Shown here piece by piece: positions 41,155 through 54,200 of a DNA stretch of 64,000 nt (the first letter of the stretch is position 1; each line of letters starts with the position of its first letter). Position numbers and translations under genes: made by a program. Source of the DNA: Trebouxia sp. TZW2008 (lineage: Eukaryota > Chlorophyta > Trebouxiophyceae > Trebouxiales > Trebouxiaceae); assembly GCA_002118135.1 (NCBI GenBank), contig BDIU01000293.1, forward strand, positions 142,084-206,083. Direction: 5' to 3'. The notes beneath the pieces are model-generated. The model was not told the DNA's origin. It saw nothing but the letters and a program-made list of their open reading frames with translations, and ran no database searches.

Positions 41155-44100
41155 CTGCAACAAGACATGGAACTTCAGCCAATTCAAGCCAAATCCAAGC
41201 CGTTTGTCAAATTCAACTTGAGCACGTCAACCCAGCAAACAGACACTAGAACTGGGAACTGAGCATGCAAGCTCTTACTACATTTGCAAGGCATGCAGTA
41301 TCCAGACAGATTGAATGATTTGACACATTTGCCTGCGCAAATGCTGGGGTATGAAACAGGTATGCCTCACCCTGTTCCTGTAGGCCATACAGCAGGCTGA
41401 TCTAATTGGGAAGAGCTTGTGCAAATAGAGACAAACAGGACTGCAGTAAGAACGCATGCACCAATGAGCTGTCAAAACCATCTTTGATGTGAAAGGCGCC
41501 CAAACAAGCTCTGTCTTGCACTGTGCACTTCACGGGCCTTGCTGCCAAAAATCATAAGGCAAAAGGGGCACAGTCTTACCAGGCAGCAAAGGGCCAGGCA
41601 GCAGCAAAGAAGAAGGGCAAGGAGCGCTCCAAGCGCCACTGGCAAGCCAATCTTGAGGCCCAAATGGTTGCTCCCCCCATTGTTGGCCAATGGAGTGGTT
41701 GCTGACACAGTGCGCTGCAGCAAAGAAAACGTGCCATCAGCTCAAGATCTTCCCAGACAACTGACTGACAGTCACTGTGAGCTGTTTGCTAACAGAGCCT
41801 GCATGCCAAAACATTGTACTGGGCGTTTGTATTTAGAGCAGAATCTGAGATGTTTGATTTGCAAGAATGCATGTTATGCATGAAAGCAGGACCTGCAGAT
41901 GGTGCAGCAAGCTCAAGAAAGAAGGCAGCTAGAAAAAAAGACAGGCTTCAAACAATCCACAGAGCAGAAGCGTGACTGCAGAGTCAAGGTGCTTACTCCT
42001 TCAGGTGTGACGCTAAGCAACTGCAGCAGCAGTGGGGCAGGGGCAATTCCGTTGGCCAGAACACCATCCCCATACGAGTTGTTCAGAAGGTTCAGAACGC
42101 CATTGCCATCATTGGACGGCAGGAAGGCGTTCACGCCAAGGGCAGCGCCAACCTGCCCTGCCTGCAGCAGCTGCCTGTGGGCAGGGGCTGTTTCCAGCAG
42201 CCCTTGCTCTGGCATCTGAAGCAGGCGGCGAGTGCCCGAAACTGAGCCTAAGGACCCGTTGGGGTTCAGGTTGTAGGCTGTCACATCTGAAATGCTGATC
42301 CAGCACTCAGGCACATTTGAGATGGTGGACAAGGCGCTCTTGTAGCCGTCAGTCTTGGACTGGTTGAAGGCAGTGGCATTCAGCAAGTAGTTGATACCTG
42401 CATGCAAGCCAAGCACAGTACTCTCAAGCCATGTCAGAACAACTTACATCTGCCCAAACCCACAAGCAGTTGCCGCTGTTGCATGATGATGTACTTCCGC
42501 TGCAACTGAAGCTGCATGCAGCCGTGACAAGCATTAATTTGATGGATGCTGGAATGTACCAGATAAACAAATTGTGCTTTGCACATGACAACACTGCAGC
42601 AAGTCAATAATCTGATATCAGCTGCAGATGGGTGGAAGGGAAACATGACTCACCCTTGACATAAACCAGGTAGGACGCGCCTGTGTCAGGCTTCCCAGGT
42701 GGGCATGCATTGCTGGGGGCAGGGGCAGGTACAGCCACCTGCCCATCAGGGCTGGGAGATGAACCAGTGCCAAAGGCAGCTGCAGACCCATTGCCTGAAG
42801 CGCTGCCGGGCAAAGGTGAGGGAGAAGGAGAAGAGGAGTTGGCCAGTCCGCCTTCTGCTGCTGCCAGAGCACCTGGGTCAGCTGCAGACCCATTGCTGGG
42901 GGTGGGGCTTGGGGTAGGTGGGGGTGACCCACTTGACCCCGGGGAAGTGGGTGAGGGTGATGCACCAGGGGAGGATACCGATGCTGGGCTGGGAGAAGTG
43001 GCATTACTACGCAGCCCCTGAGCAGCCAAGGCCCCAGCTGCCGCAGCAGCTGCCACCGTGCTGTTGCCAGCAGGTGATGGTGAAGCTACGCCAGCAGTCA
43101 AAGCTGCAGCTGTGGCATTGGTCACGTTGTTGGCCAGAACCTGGGCAGTCAGCGCTGCAGCTGTGGCCGCTATGGAAGCAGTAGTAGCTGTGGCATTGGT
43201 GGTGTTGGGTGAGACACCTGTTGGAAGAGACAGGGCAGCAAGTGATGCTGCTGTTGCTCCTGTTGCTGCCCTAGCTGCGGTGGCATTGACAGCAGCTGTG
43301 GTGTTTGGCAATGTACCCAGTGCTGCTGCTGTTGCTGCTGTCGCTGCGCCATTGGCATCAGCAGGATTTGCTCCTGAGACTGATGTCTGTGCAGCTGTGC
43401 TTGCTGCGCTGTCTGCAGCCTGTGCTTGTCCAAGAGTCAGTGCTGAAGCACTGCCGCCACCGGCCGTTGCCGCAGCTGTGGTGTTAGCATTGTTGGCTGT
43501 GGCGCTAGCAGCACCAGAGGTGGGAGACAGTGCAGCCAGCACTGCAACTGTGGCTGCTTGCTGTGCCATTGCAGCAGTGGCATTGGCATCAGCAGCAGTC
43601 TGGTTGGTGGCAGGCAGCGTGCTGAGGGCTGCAGCTGTGGCCGCTTGCGCAGCTGTGGTCAGGTCAGCATCAGAGTAGCCAGAAGAGGTGCCAGCAGTGA
43701 GAGACAGTGCAGCTGCTGTTGCTGACGTTGCAGCACGTTCTGCTGCAGCTGCCTGGGAAGCATTGGCTGCTGTGTCATTGGCACCACTGGATGGAAGTGT
43801 TGCCAATGCTGCTGAGGTTGCTGCTGTAGCAATTGAACCTGCAACAGCAGCAATTGCTGTTGAGGTTGTGTTGCAATGCATGCTGATTGACCAGGGCTTT
43901 GATGCCTGAACCCAGCGTGTCAAAGCATCAGGGCATGGCTTGATGCCAGGATGCAACTTGGGCAATAGTGGTCAGATGAGCAACATCAATTGAAGCTTAC
44001 AATGAAGCACTCAAGAAGCAAGCAAGAACCCAGATGAAAGAAAGGCGAGAGTCATGTGGCAACTAGTCGGGGACAAGAGATGGGCGTCGGGCAAGGGGTT

Positions 44101-47100
44101 TGGGAGTGAGGAGGATATGGGAGGGGGGGGGGGTGGCAGATAGGGTTGACACACCTGCTACAGAAGTCCCTGCAGCTGAAGAGTTGCCGCCAGCAAGACC
44201 CTGTGCAGCCAGAGCAGCTGCTGTGGCAGCTATGGAAGCAGTCTCAGCAGTGCCATTAGTAGAAAGGGCTCCTGGATCAGTAGACAGGGCAGCTAACGAT
44301 GCTGCTGTTGCTCCCCTGGCTGCGTTCATAGCTCTGTTGGCAACAGCGCTTGCTGCTGCAGGATCAGCAGCAACTGCAGGAGGTAGCGTAGCCAGAGCTG
44401 CTGCTGTAGCTGCTTCAGCAGCTGCATCTGCAGTTGCGTTGGAACCTCCAGATGACAGCTGAGCCAGAGCTGCTGCCGTAGCTGCCTGATCAGCTACTTC
44501 TGCCTGAGCAATAGTCAGCGCAGCACCTGGAGCAGCTGCCATGGCAGCTGCTGTGGAGCCGTTCCTAGCGGCGTTGACTGATCCTGCCTCAGGTGACAAA
44601 GCTGCCAACACAGCATTTGTTGCTGCTTTCTGGGCAGTTGTTGCAGTTGCATTGTCAGTCGCTGGCAGGGTTGCTAATGCTGCTGCGGTTGCGGCTTGAG
44701 CTGCTGCGGACAGATCTGCGTCTGAGAAGCCAATAGTTGCCCCTGAAGTGCGTGCTAGGCTTGCTGCTGCTGCTGCCGCTGCTGCCTGCTCTGCTGAAGT
44801 TGCTTGAGCTGTGGTGGCATTGCCCGCAGTGGTGGCTGAAGCTCCAGCCGCAGGAAACAGTGTTGCTAGTGCAGCTGCTGTTGCTGCTGTGGCTACCTCA
44901 CCTGCAAGTACAAAAGCAAAGATGTATACAGCACAACGGGTCTGTACTGGTGAAGCGGTCAGAGACCTGGTGGAATATGCTGCGAATGAGTGAAAAGGCT
45001 CAGTGAGGCAGTAGTCAGGCAACTGCTGTACTGTATTAGACCAAGCAAGCGTCTGATGCAGTGTTGAGACAGTTTCAACTAAAGCAAAGGCGCATTGCAG
45101 GTGGAGCATCAGCAAGCATAGAGAGTGTTTAGAAACTGCTGTCACTGGTGTTGTTACATCACCAAAAAGGAACTGGTGTGCACGTAAGGAAGGAATGCAA
45201 GGCAGCACAAATGACAGTATGTGTGCCTCAAGGGACTCTTGACATCAAACAGCACACAAGGGGATACATGTGGAATGAGCAACCAAAACCAAGACATGGC
45301 AAACATGGTGTCATGCAGGAGCTCACCTGCTGTAGAAGGCCCTGCAAGGTAGGATCCATTCACTGACAAGCCATGAGCCGCCAGAGCCGCAGCTGTAGCC
45401 GCCACAGAGGCAGTACCAACAGTGCCGTTGGTGTCAGCAGCAGCACCAGCTGAAGACAACGCACTGAGAGTTGCAGCTGTGGCAGAGCTGGCAGCGGTGG
45501 CCGCTCTGTTGCCAGTGTCATTGGCAGCGTCAGCTGAGACACCAGCAGCCGAGGGCAAGGTGTTCAGTGCGGCTGTAGTAGCTGCCCGTGATGCTGAGTC
45601 TGGGTCAGTGGGAGTTGCCAGCGCTGCCTGAGCTGCAGCTGTGGCAGCTTGATCGGCAGTGGCGGCCTGTCCAAGCGTCAGTGCCGAAGCCCCTGTGCTA
45701 TTGGAGGAAGCCCCTGTGGAGCCTGCTGATGAAGCAGCAGCAGCAGTGGTGTTTGAGCCAGGTGCTGAGGGGGACAGCGCAGCCAGCACTGCAGCGGTGG
45801 CAGCTTGCTGAGCGGTGGCAGCGGTTGCGTTGGCAGCTGCAGAAGTACTTGCTGTGGAAGGCAACGTAGCCAGTGCAGCAGCAGTTGCTGCTTGAGCTGC
45901 AGTGGCTAGCTGAGCATCTGTGTAGTTGGCTGAGGCATCTGTTGTGGCAGGCAATGCAGCAGCTGCTGCTGTTGCTGCTGCTTGCTCAGCTGTGGCAGCG
46001 GTGGCATTGGCATTGGCAGCTTCAGGTGATGAAGGTGACAAGGTAGCCATGGCAGCTGCTGTGGCTGCTGTTGCTACAGTCTCTGCACAGACAGTCAGCA
46101 AAACCAAAGTCAACACCAGAGTAAGCTGCCTGATGCTGGATGTGTCCCATTAAGTATAACAGTTGCATTCCAGGCAGTAGTGCTTACAAGTAAGTAGAAC
46201 GCCGCAGCTTGTAGGTTTGTGAGTACAGACGCTGCCCGCACAAATTGCATGTACACAGCATGCTTTGGGTTCTGGACAATGGCAGAGCATAGACTACGAT
46301 TGTCAAAGTACCTGCTGCATTGGAGGCAGGCAAGGAAGGGGCAGCACTTCTGCTCAGCCCTTGTGCAGCCAGGGCAGCAGCTGTGGCCGCCACAGAGGCG
46401 GTGCCAGCAGTGGCAGCTGTGGGCGATGCAGCCTGCAGTGCAGCAGTGGCCGCCTGTGCTGCTCTGCTTGCTGTGCCATTGGCAGCAGTGCCTGGAGACA
46501 AGGTGCCCAGCGCAGCTGTGGTGGCTGCGGCAGCAGCACCAGTGGCGTTTGCTGGTAAGGCAGCAGAGAGTGCCGCCAGGGCGGCAGCTGAGGAGGCCTG
46601 GGTGGGTGCCGTGGCGTTGGCAGCACCAGGTGAGGCAGGGAACAGCGCAGCCAGCGCTGCTGCTGTTGCTGCCTGTGTGGCCGCTGCTGAGGTTGCAGTA
46701 CTTCCATTCACAGAGCTGTTGGTGGCATTGCCCAAGCTGGCCAGAGCTGCTGCTGTTGCTGCCTGGGTTGCTGCAGCCACTGAGGTATTGGTGACAGCTG
46801 GTGCTGTTCCTGTGGAGGGGAATAGCACATTTTGTGCTGCTGCTCTAGCGGCTTGCCCCACTGCTGTTGCAGTTGCATTGCTGATAGGCGTAGTGCTTGG
46901 CAGGGTAGCAAGCGCTGCAGCTACTGCTGCAGCTGCTGAGGTGTCTGCAGCAGCACCGTGTGAGTTGTCAAACACAAAGCTCGGTTGAGCCCAAATGCAG
47001 TTGACTGAAGCAGTGATCAGATCAAGCATTGCTTTCATGTGACGAGCACATGAAGTAGCACAGTAGTAAGTTTGTGCTGTGTCACAGACTATGCATTGGT

Positions 47101-48177
47101 CACGCTCTGTGCAACACACAAAGATTGTGAGAAAGAGGCAGTACAGGCCTTGTCAAAACATGTGTAAGCAAACCCCTAATGTGCTGGGCTTGTATCTTTC
47201 AAGGTTGTCAACGAGAAAGCACCTGCTGCGGCACTTGCTGGATCAACAGCAGCCAAGCCTTGCGCACTCAGCGCTGCTGCAGTAGCTGCTATGGCAGCAG
47301 TGCTAGCAGTTGCATTGGGCGTTGCATCTGCAACAGCAGACACAGCCAAAGTAGCATTGGCAGCAGCTGTGGCAGCTGTGGTGGTAGTGGCATTGACAGC
47401 AGCAGTAGTGGACGGTAGTGTCCCCAGCGCAGCAGCCACAGCTGCAGTCATTGCTCCACCAGCACTGGCAGGCGTGGCACCTGACAACGCAGCCAGCGCA
47501 GCTGTGTTGGCAGCTTGGTCTGCAGTCTGCGCCTGACCGACAGTAAGCGCAGCAGTGGTGGCAGCACCGCCAGCTGTGGCAGCAGAGGTGTTTGGTGCCA
47601 CAGCAGCACTGGGGTTTGATGACAGAGCCGCCAGCACAGCAGCAGTAGCAGCCTGCTGTGCCACTGCTGATTGCTGAGATGTTGCAGCGGTGGCATTGGT
47701 GCCGGCAGCAGTGGTGGGCAGGGTAGCAAGAGCGGCAGCACTGGCAGCAGTGGCGGCTGAGGAGAGCTGAGCATCTGTGAAGGCAGGAGAAGCTCCAGTG
47801 GCAGCTGGGAGAGCCGCTGATGCTGCTGTGGCTGCTGCTTGCTCTGCTCGTGATGCCTGTTGTGCAGCTGCAGCTGGGTTGCTAGAGGCGGCTGGGGAAG
47901 TCAGAGTGGCCAATGCTGCTGCTGTTGCTGCTGTTGCCACTGCATCTGCAGCAGTCAAAAAGTATAGCAAATGCCAGACTCATGCAGGTCTGTCAATAGC
48001 CTTTACTTGAACTGCCTTCAATCACCGTAGACTGCAGACTGAGGCAGAGGGTTTGAGAAATCATGAAAACAGGTTGATGAAGCAATCCAGATCGTTGCAA
48101 AGGCCAGTTGGCAATGAGCGGCAGGTCAAGCAGAGGGTGAGGACAGCTGCTTACTGAATAGAGATGTGATGCCTGCA

Positions 48178-48208
<31 letters not shown>

Positions 48209-51200
48209 GTGCATGTGCATGTGCATGTGCATGTGCATGTGCATGTGCATGTGCATGTGCATGATGTGTATGCTTGCAGGCACACACAACCTTGCGAATG
48301 TTCTTTGGCATGCGTGATTTGCGCAGCAGAGAACTGCGTACCTGAAGTGTCTGAAGCTGCTGGAATAGCTGCAACGTTGTTGACCCCCTGGACGGTCAAG
48401 GCCGCAGCTGTGGCCGCCACAGAAGCGGTGGCAGCAGTTGCGCCTGTCGTTGCACCAGCAGTGGGTGATGCAGCCAGAGATGCTGCTGTAGCTGCGGAAG
48501 CTGCTTGACTAGCAGTTGCATTTCCTGAAGCAGTAGTCCCAGGCAAGGTGCCCAGCGCAGCTCTGGTGGATTGTGCTGCAGCTGTGGTGGCGTTTGCCGG
48601 TTGGGCAGCAGAGAGTGCCGCCAGGGCCGCAGCTGAGGAGGCCTGGGTGGGTGCCGTAGCGTTGGCAGCACCGGGTGAGGCAGGGAACAGTGCAGCCAAT
48701 GCTGCTGCTGTTGCTGCCTGCGTTGCTGCAGTACTGCTGCCAGTGCCGTTTGATGCACCTGAGGTGGATGCAAGTGAAGCCAATGCTGCTGCAGTTGCTG
48801 CCTGTGTGGCTGAAGCCACAGTGGCATTTGTGACAGCCGGTGTAGCGCCTGAGGGAGAGAGGACGCCCAAGGCGGCTGTTCTGGCAGCTTGCTGTGCTGT
48901 AGCTGCTTGGGCGTCAGAGGCGTTGGCAGCAGAACCTGTGCCTGTTGGAGAGAGCGTGGACAGTGCTGCTGATGTGGCTGCTGTTGCAGCTGTGTCTGCA
49001 GCAACAATGGCAGTGCAGTGACTACACTCAATTGCTACGCGTCACATGGGCAATCATATGCAGGCTGCTTGCAACAGGGTCTGGCTCAAAACCGCCACAA
49101 GCTATCAAACACACCACACAACTCATGCCAGTCATAGCAAAGATATGCATGATATTGATGGAAGCAGGAGTTAGCAAGCTGATGCTTAAAACATGCATCT
49201 TGACTTTGCTGGACATTAGCTGTACCTGCTGCTGTTGCCGCTGTGACAGCGCTGGTCTGAGCAAGGCTTTGCGCACTCAAAGCCGCAGCTGTAGCTGCAA
49301 TGGACGCAGTGCTGGCAGTGGCATTAGTAGTGGCGCCTGCGGTGGGTGATGCAGCTAACGTTGCTGTTGTGGCTGCTGTTGCTGCCCTGTCTGCAGTGGC
49401 ATTTACAGCTGCAGTGGTGCTAGACAGAGTGCCCAGAGCTGCAGCTGTGGCTGCTGATGCTGCTCCAGTGGCATTGGCTGGTGAGGGACCTGACAATGCG
49501 GCCACAGCTGCAGCTGAGGCTGCCTGATCTGCCATCCTAGCTTGTCCCACTGTGAGTGCAGTGGGACTGGCGCCAGCAGTTGCAGCTGGTGGTGCACTGG
49601 TTGTAGCGGATGCATTTGTGGACAGTGCCGCCAGCACTGCAGCTGTGGCGGCTTGCTGGGCGGTGGCTGCAGCTCCAGTGGAGTTGCCAGCGGTGGGAGA
49701 CAGCACAGCCAGAGCAGCAGAGGTTGCTGCTTGTGTGGCTGTGGTGAGGTCTGAGTCTGTGTAAGTGGGTGCATTGCCTGATGAGGTGGGCAGTGCTGCT
49801 GCTGCTGCTATGGCGGCGGCTTGCTCTGCCCTGGTGGCAACGTCTGCACTGGCGGCGGAAGGCAGGGTGGCCAGCGCTGCTGCTGTTGCTGCTGTTGCCA
49901 CTGCATCTGCACATGTCACCCAGAGAGTAAAATTCAGAATACATTTCAGTCGCTGCAGAGAGGCATGCTGAATTTCCATACGACGTCAGCAAATATTGGC
50001 ATCAGACAGCTTGATGAACAGAACTGCTGTTCATGCAACAAGCAGGTGCGCATTGAAGCAGCTGATTTCTGAACAGCTCACGGAATGCTCAAGTATGAGC
50101 TGCACAGGAGCCAGCATCTGTGTTAAATGCCCTTCAGTTCATCAGTAATGCATGTCTTGCATTAAACATGTTTCAGTATAGATATGAAGAGAAGATGCGG
50201 GCAGCAAAACACACACTAGATGACATGCAAGCAAAGGCACACAACAAAACGGGCATACCAGATGTGGCCTGGTCCCCTGGCGCCGCGCGGTTGCTGCCCA
50301 ACCCCTGTGCTGTCAGAGCAGCAGCTGTGGCTGCCACTGAGGCAGTGCCAGCTGTGGCAGCGGCGGGCGATGCAGCCAGCACAGCAGTGGTAGCAGCTGA
50401 AGCTGCTTGACCAGCAGTGGCATTCCCAGAAGCAGTAGTCCCAGGCAGGGTGCCCAATGCAGCTGTGGTGGCAGTGGTTGCAGCACCAGTGGCATTGGCT
50501 GGTGAGGCAGCAGAGAGTGCCGCCAGGGCGGCAGCTGAGGAGGCCTGGCCGGGTGCCGTGGCATTGGCAGCACCGGGTGAGGCAGGGAACAGCGCAGCCA
50601 GCGCTGCTGCTGTTGCTGCCTGAGTTGCTGCTGCTGAGGTTGCTGCAGTACTGTTGCCAGTGCCGTTTGATGCACCTGAGGCAGATGCAAGTGAAGCCAG
50701 TGCTGCTGCAGTTGCAGCCTGTGTGGCTGAAGCCACAGTGACATTTGTGACAGCGGGTGCAGCGCCTGTTGAGGGAGACAGCACCCCTAGTGCGGCTGTT
50801 CTGGCGGCCTGTTGTGCTGTAGCTGCTTGGGCATCAGAGGCATTGGCAGCAAAACCTGCTGCTGTTGGAGACAGGGTGGCCAATGCTGCTGATGTGGCTG
50901 CTGTTGCAGCTGTGTCTGCAGCAACAATGGCAGTGGAATTAGTACACTTGTCTCATTCACGTCATATGGGCAATCTCATGCAGGCTGCTTGCAACAGGGG
51001 CTGGCTCAAAACCGCCACAAGCTATCAAACACAACACCACACAACTCATGCCAATCATAGCAAAGATATGCATGGTATTGATGAAAGCAGGAGTTAGCAA
51101 GCTGATGCCTGAAACATGCATCTTAACTTTACTGGACATTAGCTATACCTGCTGCTGTGGCAGCTGTGACAGTGGTGGTCTGAGCGAGGGTTTGCGCACT

Positions 51201-54200
51201 CAGGGCAGCAGCTGTGGCTGCAATGGAAGCAGTGCTGGCAGTGGCGTTTGTGGTGGCGCCTGCTGTTGGCGAAGCACTCACGGTTGCTGCTGTGGCTGCT
51301 GTTGCTGCCCTATCTGCAGTTGCGTTCACAGCAGCAGTGGTGCTAGACAGAGTGCCCAGAGCTGCAGCGGTGGCCGCTGATGCTGCCCCTGTGGCGTTAG
51401 CTGGTGAAGCACCTGACAGTGCGGCCACAGCTGCGGCTGAGGCTGCCTGATCTGCCGTTCTAGCTTGTCCCACTGTGAGTGCAGAAGAGTTGGCGCCACT
51501 GCTTGCAGCTGTTGGTGCACTGGTTGTAGCGGATGCATTGGTGGACAGTGCCGCCAGCACTGCAGCTGTGGCCGCTTGCTGGGCGGTGGCAGCAGCTGCG
51601 GTGGAGTTGCCAGCGGTAGGAGACAGCACAGCCAGAGCAGCAGAGGTTGCTGCTTGAGTGGCTGAGGTGAGGTCTGAATCTGTGTAGGTGGGTGCAGAGC
51701 CTGATGAGGTGGGCAATGCTGCCGCTGCTGCTATGGCGGCGGCTTGCTCTGCCCTGGTGGCATTGTCAGCGCTGGTAGCGGAAGGCAAGGTGGCAAGCGC
51801 TGCTGCTGTTGCTGCTGTAGCCACTGCATCTGCAGGTTTCACACACAATGTAACACAGTGTCCAAGGGCGTGTCCAGCTGATTTTGAAGCATAACGGGCT
51901 GCAAGCCAGAATTGCTGTTGCCAAAAGAGGTTTGAGCAACTCACAACACGCCTACAACAGGCTTCATGAGACAAACACCCTACGCAACAAGCACAAAGCC
52001 CCTCCAAAGCGTATGTCCACTCGTGACACAGTAGCACAAGACTTGTTAGCAGAAGATGCAGACAGCACGATGGGCGTACCAGATGTAGCCTGATCTCCTG
52101 GGGCTGCAGGGTTGCTGCCAAGACCCTGTGCTGTCAGAGCAGCAGCTGTGGCTGCCACTGATGCTGTACCAGCTGTGGCAGCGGTGGGCGATGCAGCCAG
52201 CACAGCAGTGGTAGCAGCTGAAGCTGCTTGACCAGCGGTGGCATTTCCAGAAGCAGTAGTCCCAGGCAAGGTGCCCAGCGCAGCTGTTACAGCTTGTGCT
52301 GCAGCTGTGGTGGTGTTGGCTGGTGGGGCAGCAGAGAGTGCCGCCAGGGCCGCAGCTGTGGAGGCCTGAGTGGGAGCCGTGGCTTTGGCGGCACCAGGTG
52401 AGGCAGGGAACAGCGCAGCCAGTGCTGCTGCTGTTGCCGCCTGTGTTGCTGCTGCTGAGGTTGCTACAGTACTGTTGCCAGTGCCATTGGACGCGCCTGA
52501 GGCAATTGAAAGTGAAGCCAGTGCTGCTGCAGTTGCTGCTTGTGTAGCTGAGGCCACAGTGGCATCAGTGATGGTAGGCGAATTGCCAGACGCAGGGGAC
52601 AACACGCCAAGCGCTGCTGTTCTGGCTGCCTGCTGTGCTGCAGCTGCTTGGTTCGTTGATGCTGTGGTGGCATTTGTCAATGTTGCCAGAGCCGCAGCTG
52701 TGGCAGCAGCTGCCACAGTGTCTGCATCAGCAAATGGCACAAAGTCAGTGGCAGCATAACGACACAGGTTCTGTGGGTTCTGCAAAAGCAAAGGGCATGG
52801 AGTGAATAGCAGCAGCATGAAAACGGTGCAAGCACAGCTTGCCAGAAATGTAGCTGATGCATTTGTAGCTTGAGATTCAGCAAAAGCCGACAAGGGTCGA
52901 ACCAGACACACACCTGGGCACAAAGGTCTGACATATATACCTTCGGCAAGGCACAATGCACCGCGTTGTTCAACAGAAGAAATACCTGATGCATTTGCAG
53001 CTTGGGATGCTGCATTGCTACTAGCCAGCCCTTGTGCAGAAAGTGCAGCTGCTGTTGCAGCCACTGAAGCTGTGCCAGCAGTGGCATTAGTAGTGGCACC
53101 TGCTGTCTGTGACGCAGCCAGTGACGCTGCAGTCGCTGCTGTTGCAGCACCAGTAGCGCTTGCGTTGGTAGCAGCTGTTGTTGATGGCAGTGTGCCTAGC
53201 GCTGCTGTGGTGGCTGCGGCAGCAGCACCAGTGGCGTTGGCTGGTGGGGCAGCAGAGAGTGCCGCCAGGGCCGCAGCTGAGGAGGCCTGGGTGGGTACCA
53301 TGGCATTGGCAGCACCGGGTGAGGCAGGGAACAGCGCAGCCAATGCTGCTGCTGTTGCTGCCTGTGTGGCTGTGGCATTAGCAGTAACGTTTGAGGCAGG
53401 CGTGAGAGTCCGTAGTGCTGCTGCTGTGGCTGCCTGAGCAGCTTGAGCAACTGTGGCGTTTGTGACACCAGCCGGGGTTGTGGATGCAGGGTTGATCACG
53501 TTTGCGGCTGCTGTACGTGCTGCTTGCTCTGCTGCTGTTGCTTGTGTAGCATTGCCTGTGCTGCTTCCACTGCCTGCTGTAGCAAGTGCTGCTGCTGTTG
53601 CAGCTGTCGCCACAGTGTCTACAGATGCGTTTGAAGCAGTGGTGGCTGCACCAGGGGCGGCTGTGGGCGCCTGTCCTGCTGCTGCAGCTGCTGCTGCGGC
53701 TGCCGCAATGGCTGCAGCAGCAGTTGTATTGCCTGCTGTGGCAGATGGAGTTGGGGTCGCAAATGGTGTAGCAGCCAATGTAGCAGCTGGTGTAGCAGTT
53801 GGTGTGGCAGTTGGCGTAGCAGCTGGCGTAGCAGCTTGTGTAGCAGCTGGTGTGGCAGCTGGGGTAGCAGTCAGTGTAGTAGCTGGTGTGGCAGCTGGTG
53901 TAGCAGTTGGTGTGGCAGCTGGTGTGGCTGTTGGTGACGGGGATGGAGAAGAAGCTGGACTGCGAGGGGTTGGTGAAGCTGCTGTTGGTGATGGCGATGG
54001 TGACTGTCTGCTTGGCGAAGGACTGCTTGTTGGTGAAGGGGAGGGACTTGCAACAGGAGAGGTCTCGTTGACAGATCTGATTCCAGCTCCTACAACAGAT
54101 GAAGCAGGTGAAGGTGAGAGGGCTGAGACATTACGACCCTGACTAGCAGCAGCAGCTGCTGTGGCAGCTGCTGCCAGTGCTGCTGCAGTAGGAGCGGCTG

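Larger units (their letters stand above)
42654..53637 (-). repeat. Array of about 220-250-residue Ala-rich modules of two types
   Basis: Each module is essentially one exon. Type A (exons 51829-51149, 49906-49226, 47945-47223, 46082-45327, 44901-44155, and the front of 43838-42654) has DAVATAATAAALATLP, a YTDSDL segment and a LTVGQA segment. Type B (end of 55535-52986, then 52721-52080, 50915-50259, 48995-48342, 46944-46312) has DTAATAA, a VTNATVASATQAATAAALAS segment and ALFPASPGAANATAPTQASS. The order from the N-terminus is B-B-A-B-A-B-A-B-A-A-A. Both end with ASIAATAAALSAQGL-like text. Helical, Ala/Thr-rich with regular NAT sites. Confidence 0.85.

Noticed and set aside
48151..48374. Cys/Thr or His/Ala repeat peptides
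   Set aside because: Translation of the GTATGT/GCATGT microsatellite.
42683..51894. Many plus-strand Ala/Val-rich and Trp/Gln/Leu-rich ORFs opposite the Ala modules
   Set aside because: GCN-rich repeats give open frames in most phases of both strands; only the minus-strand frame joins across phase-consistent introns and has the expected NAT sites.
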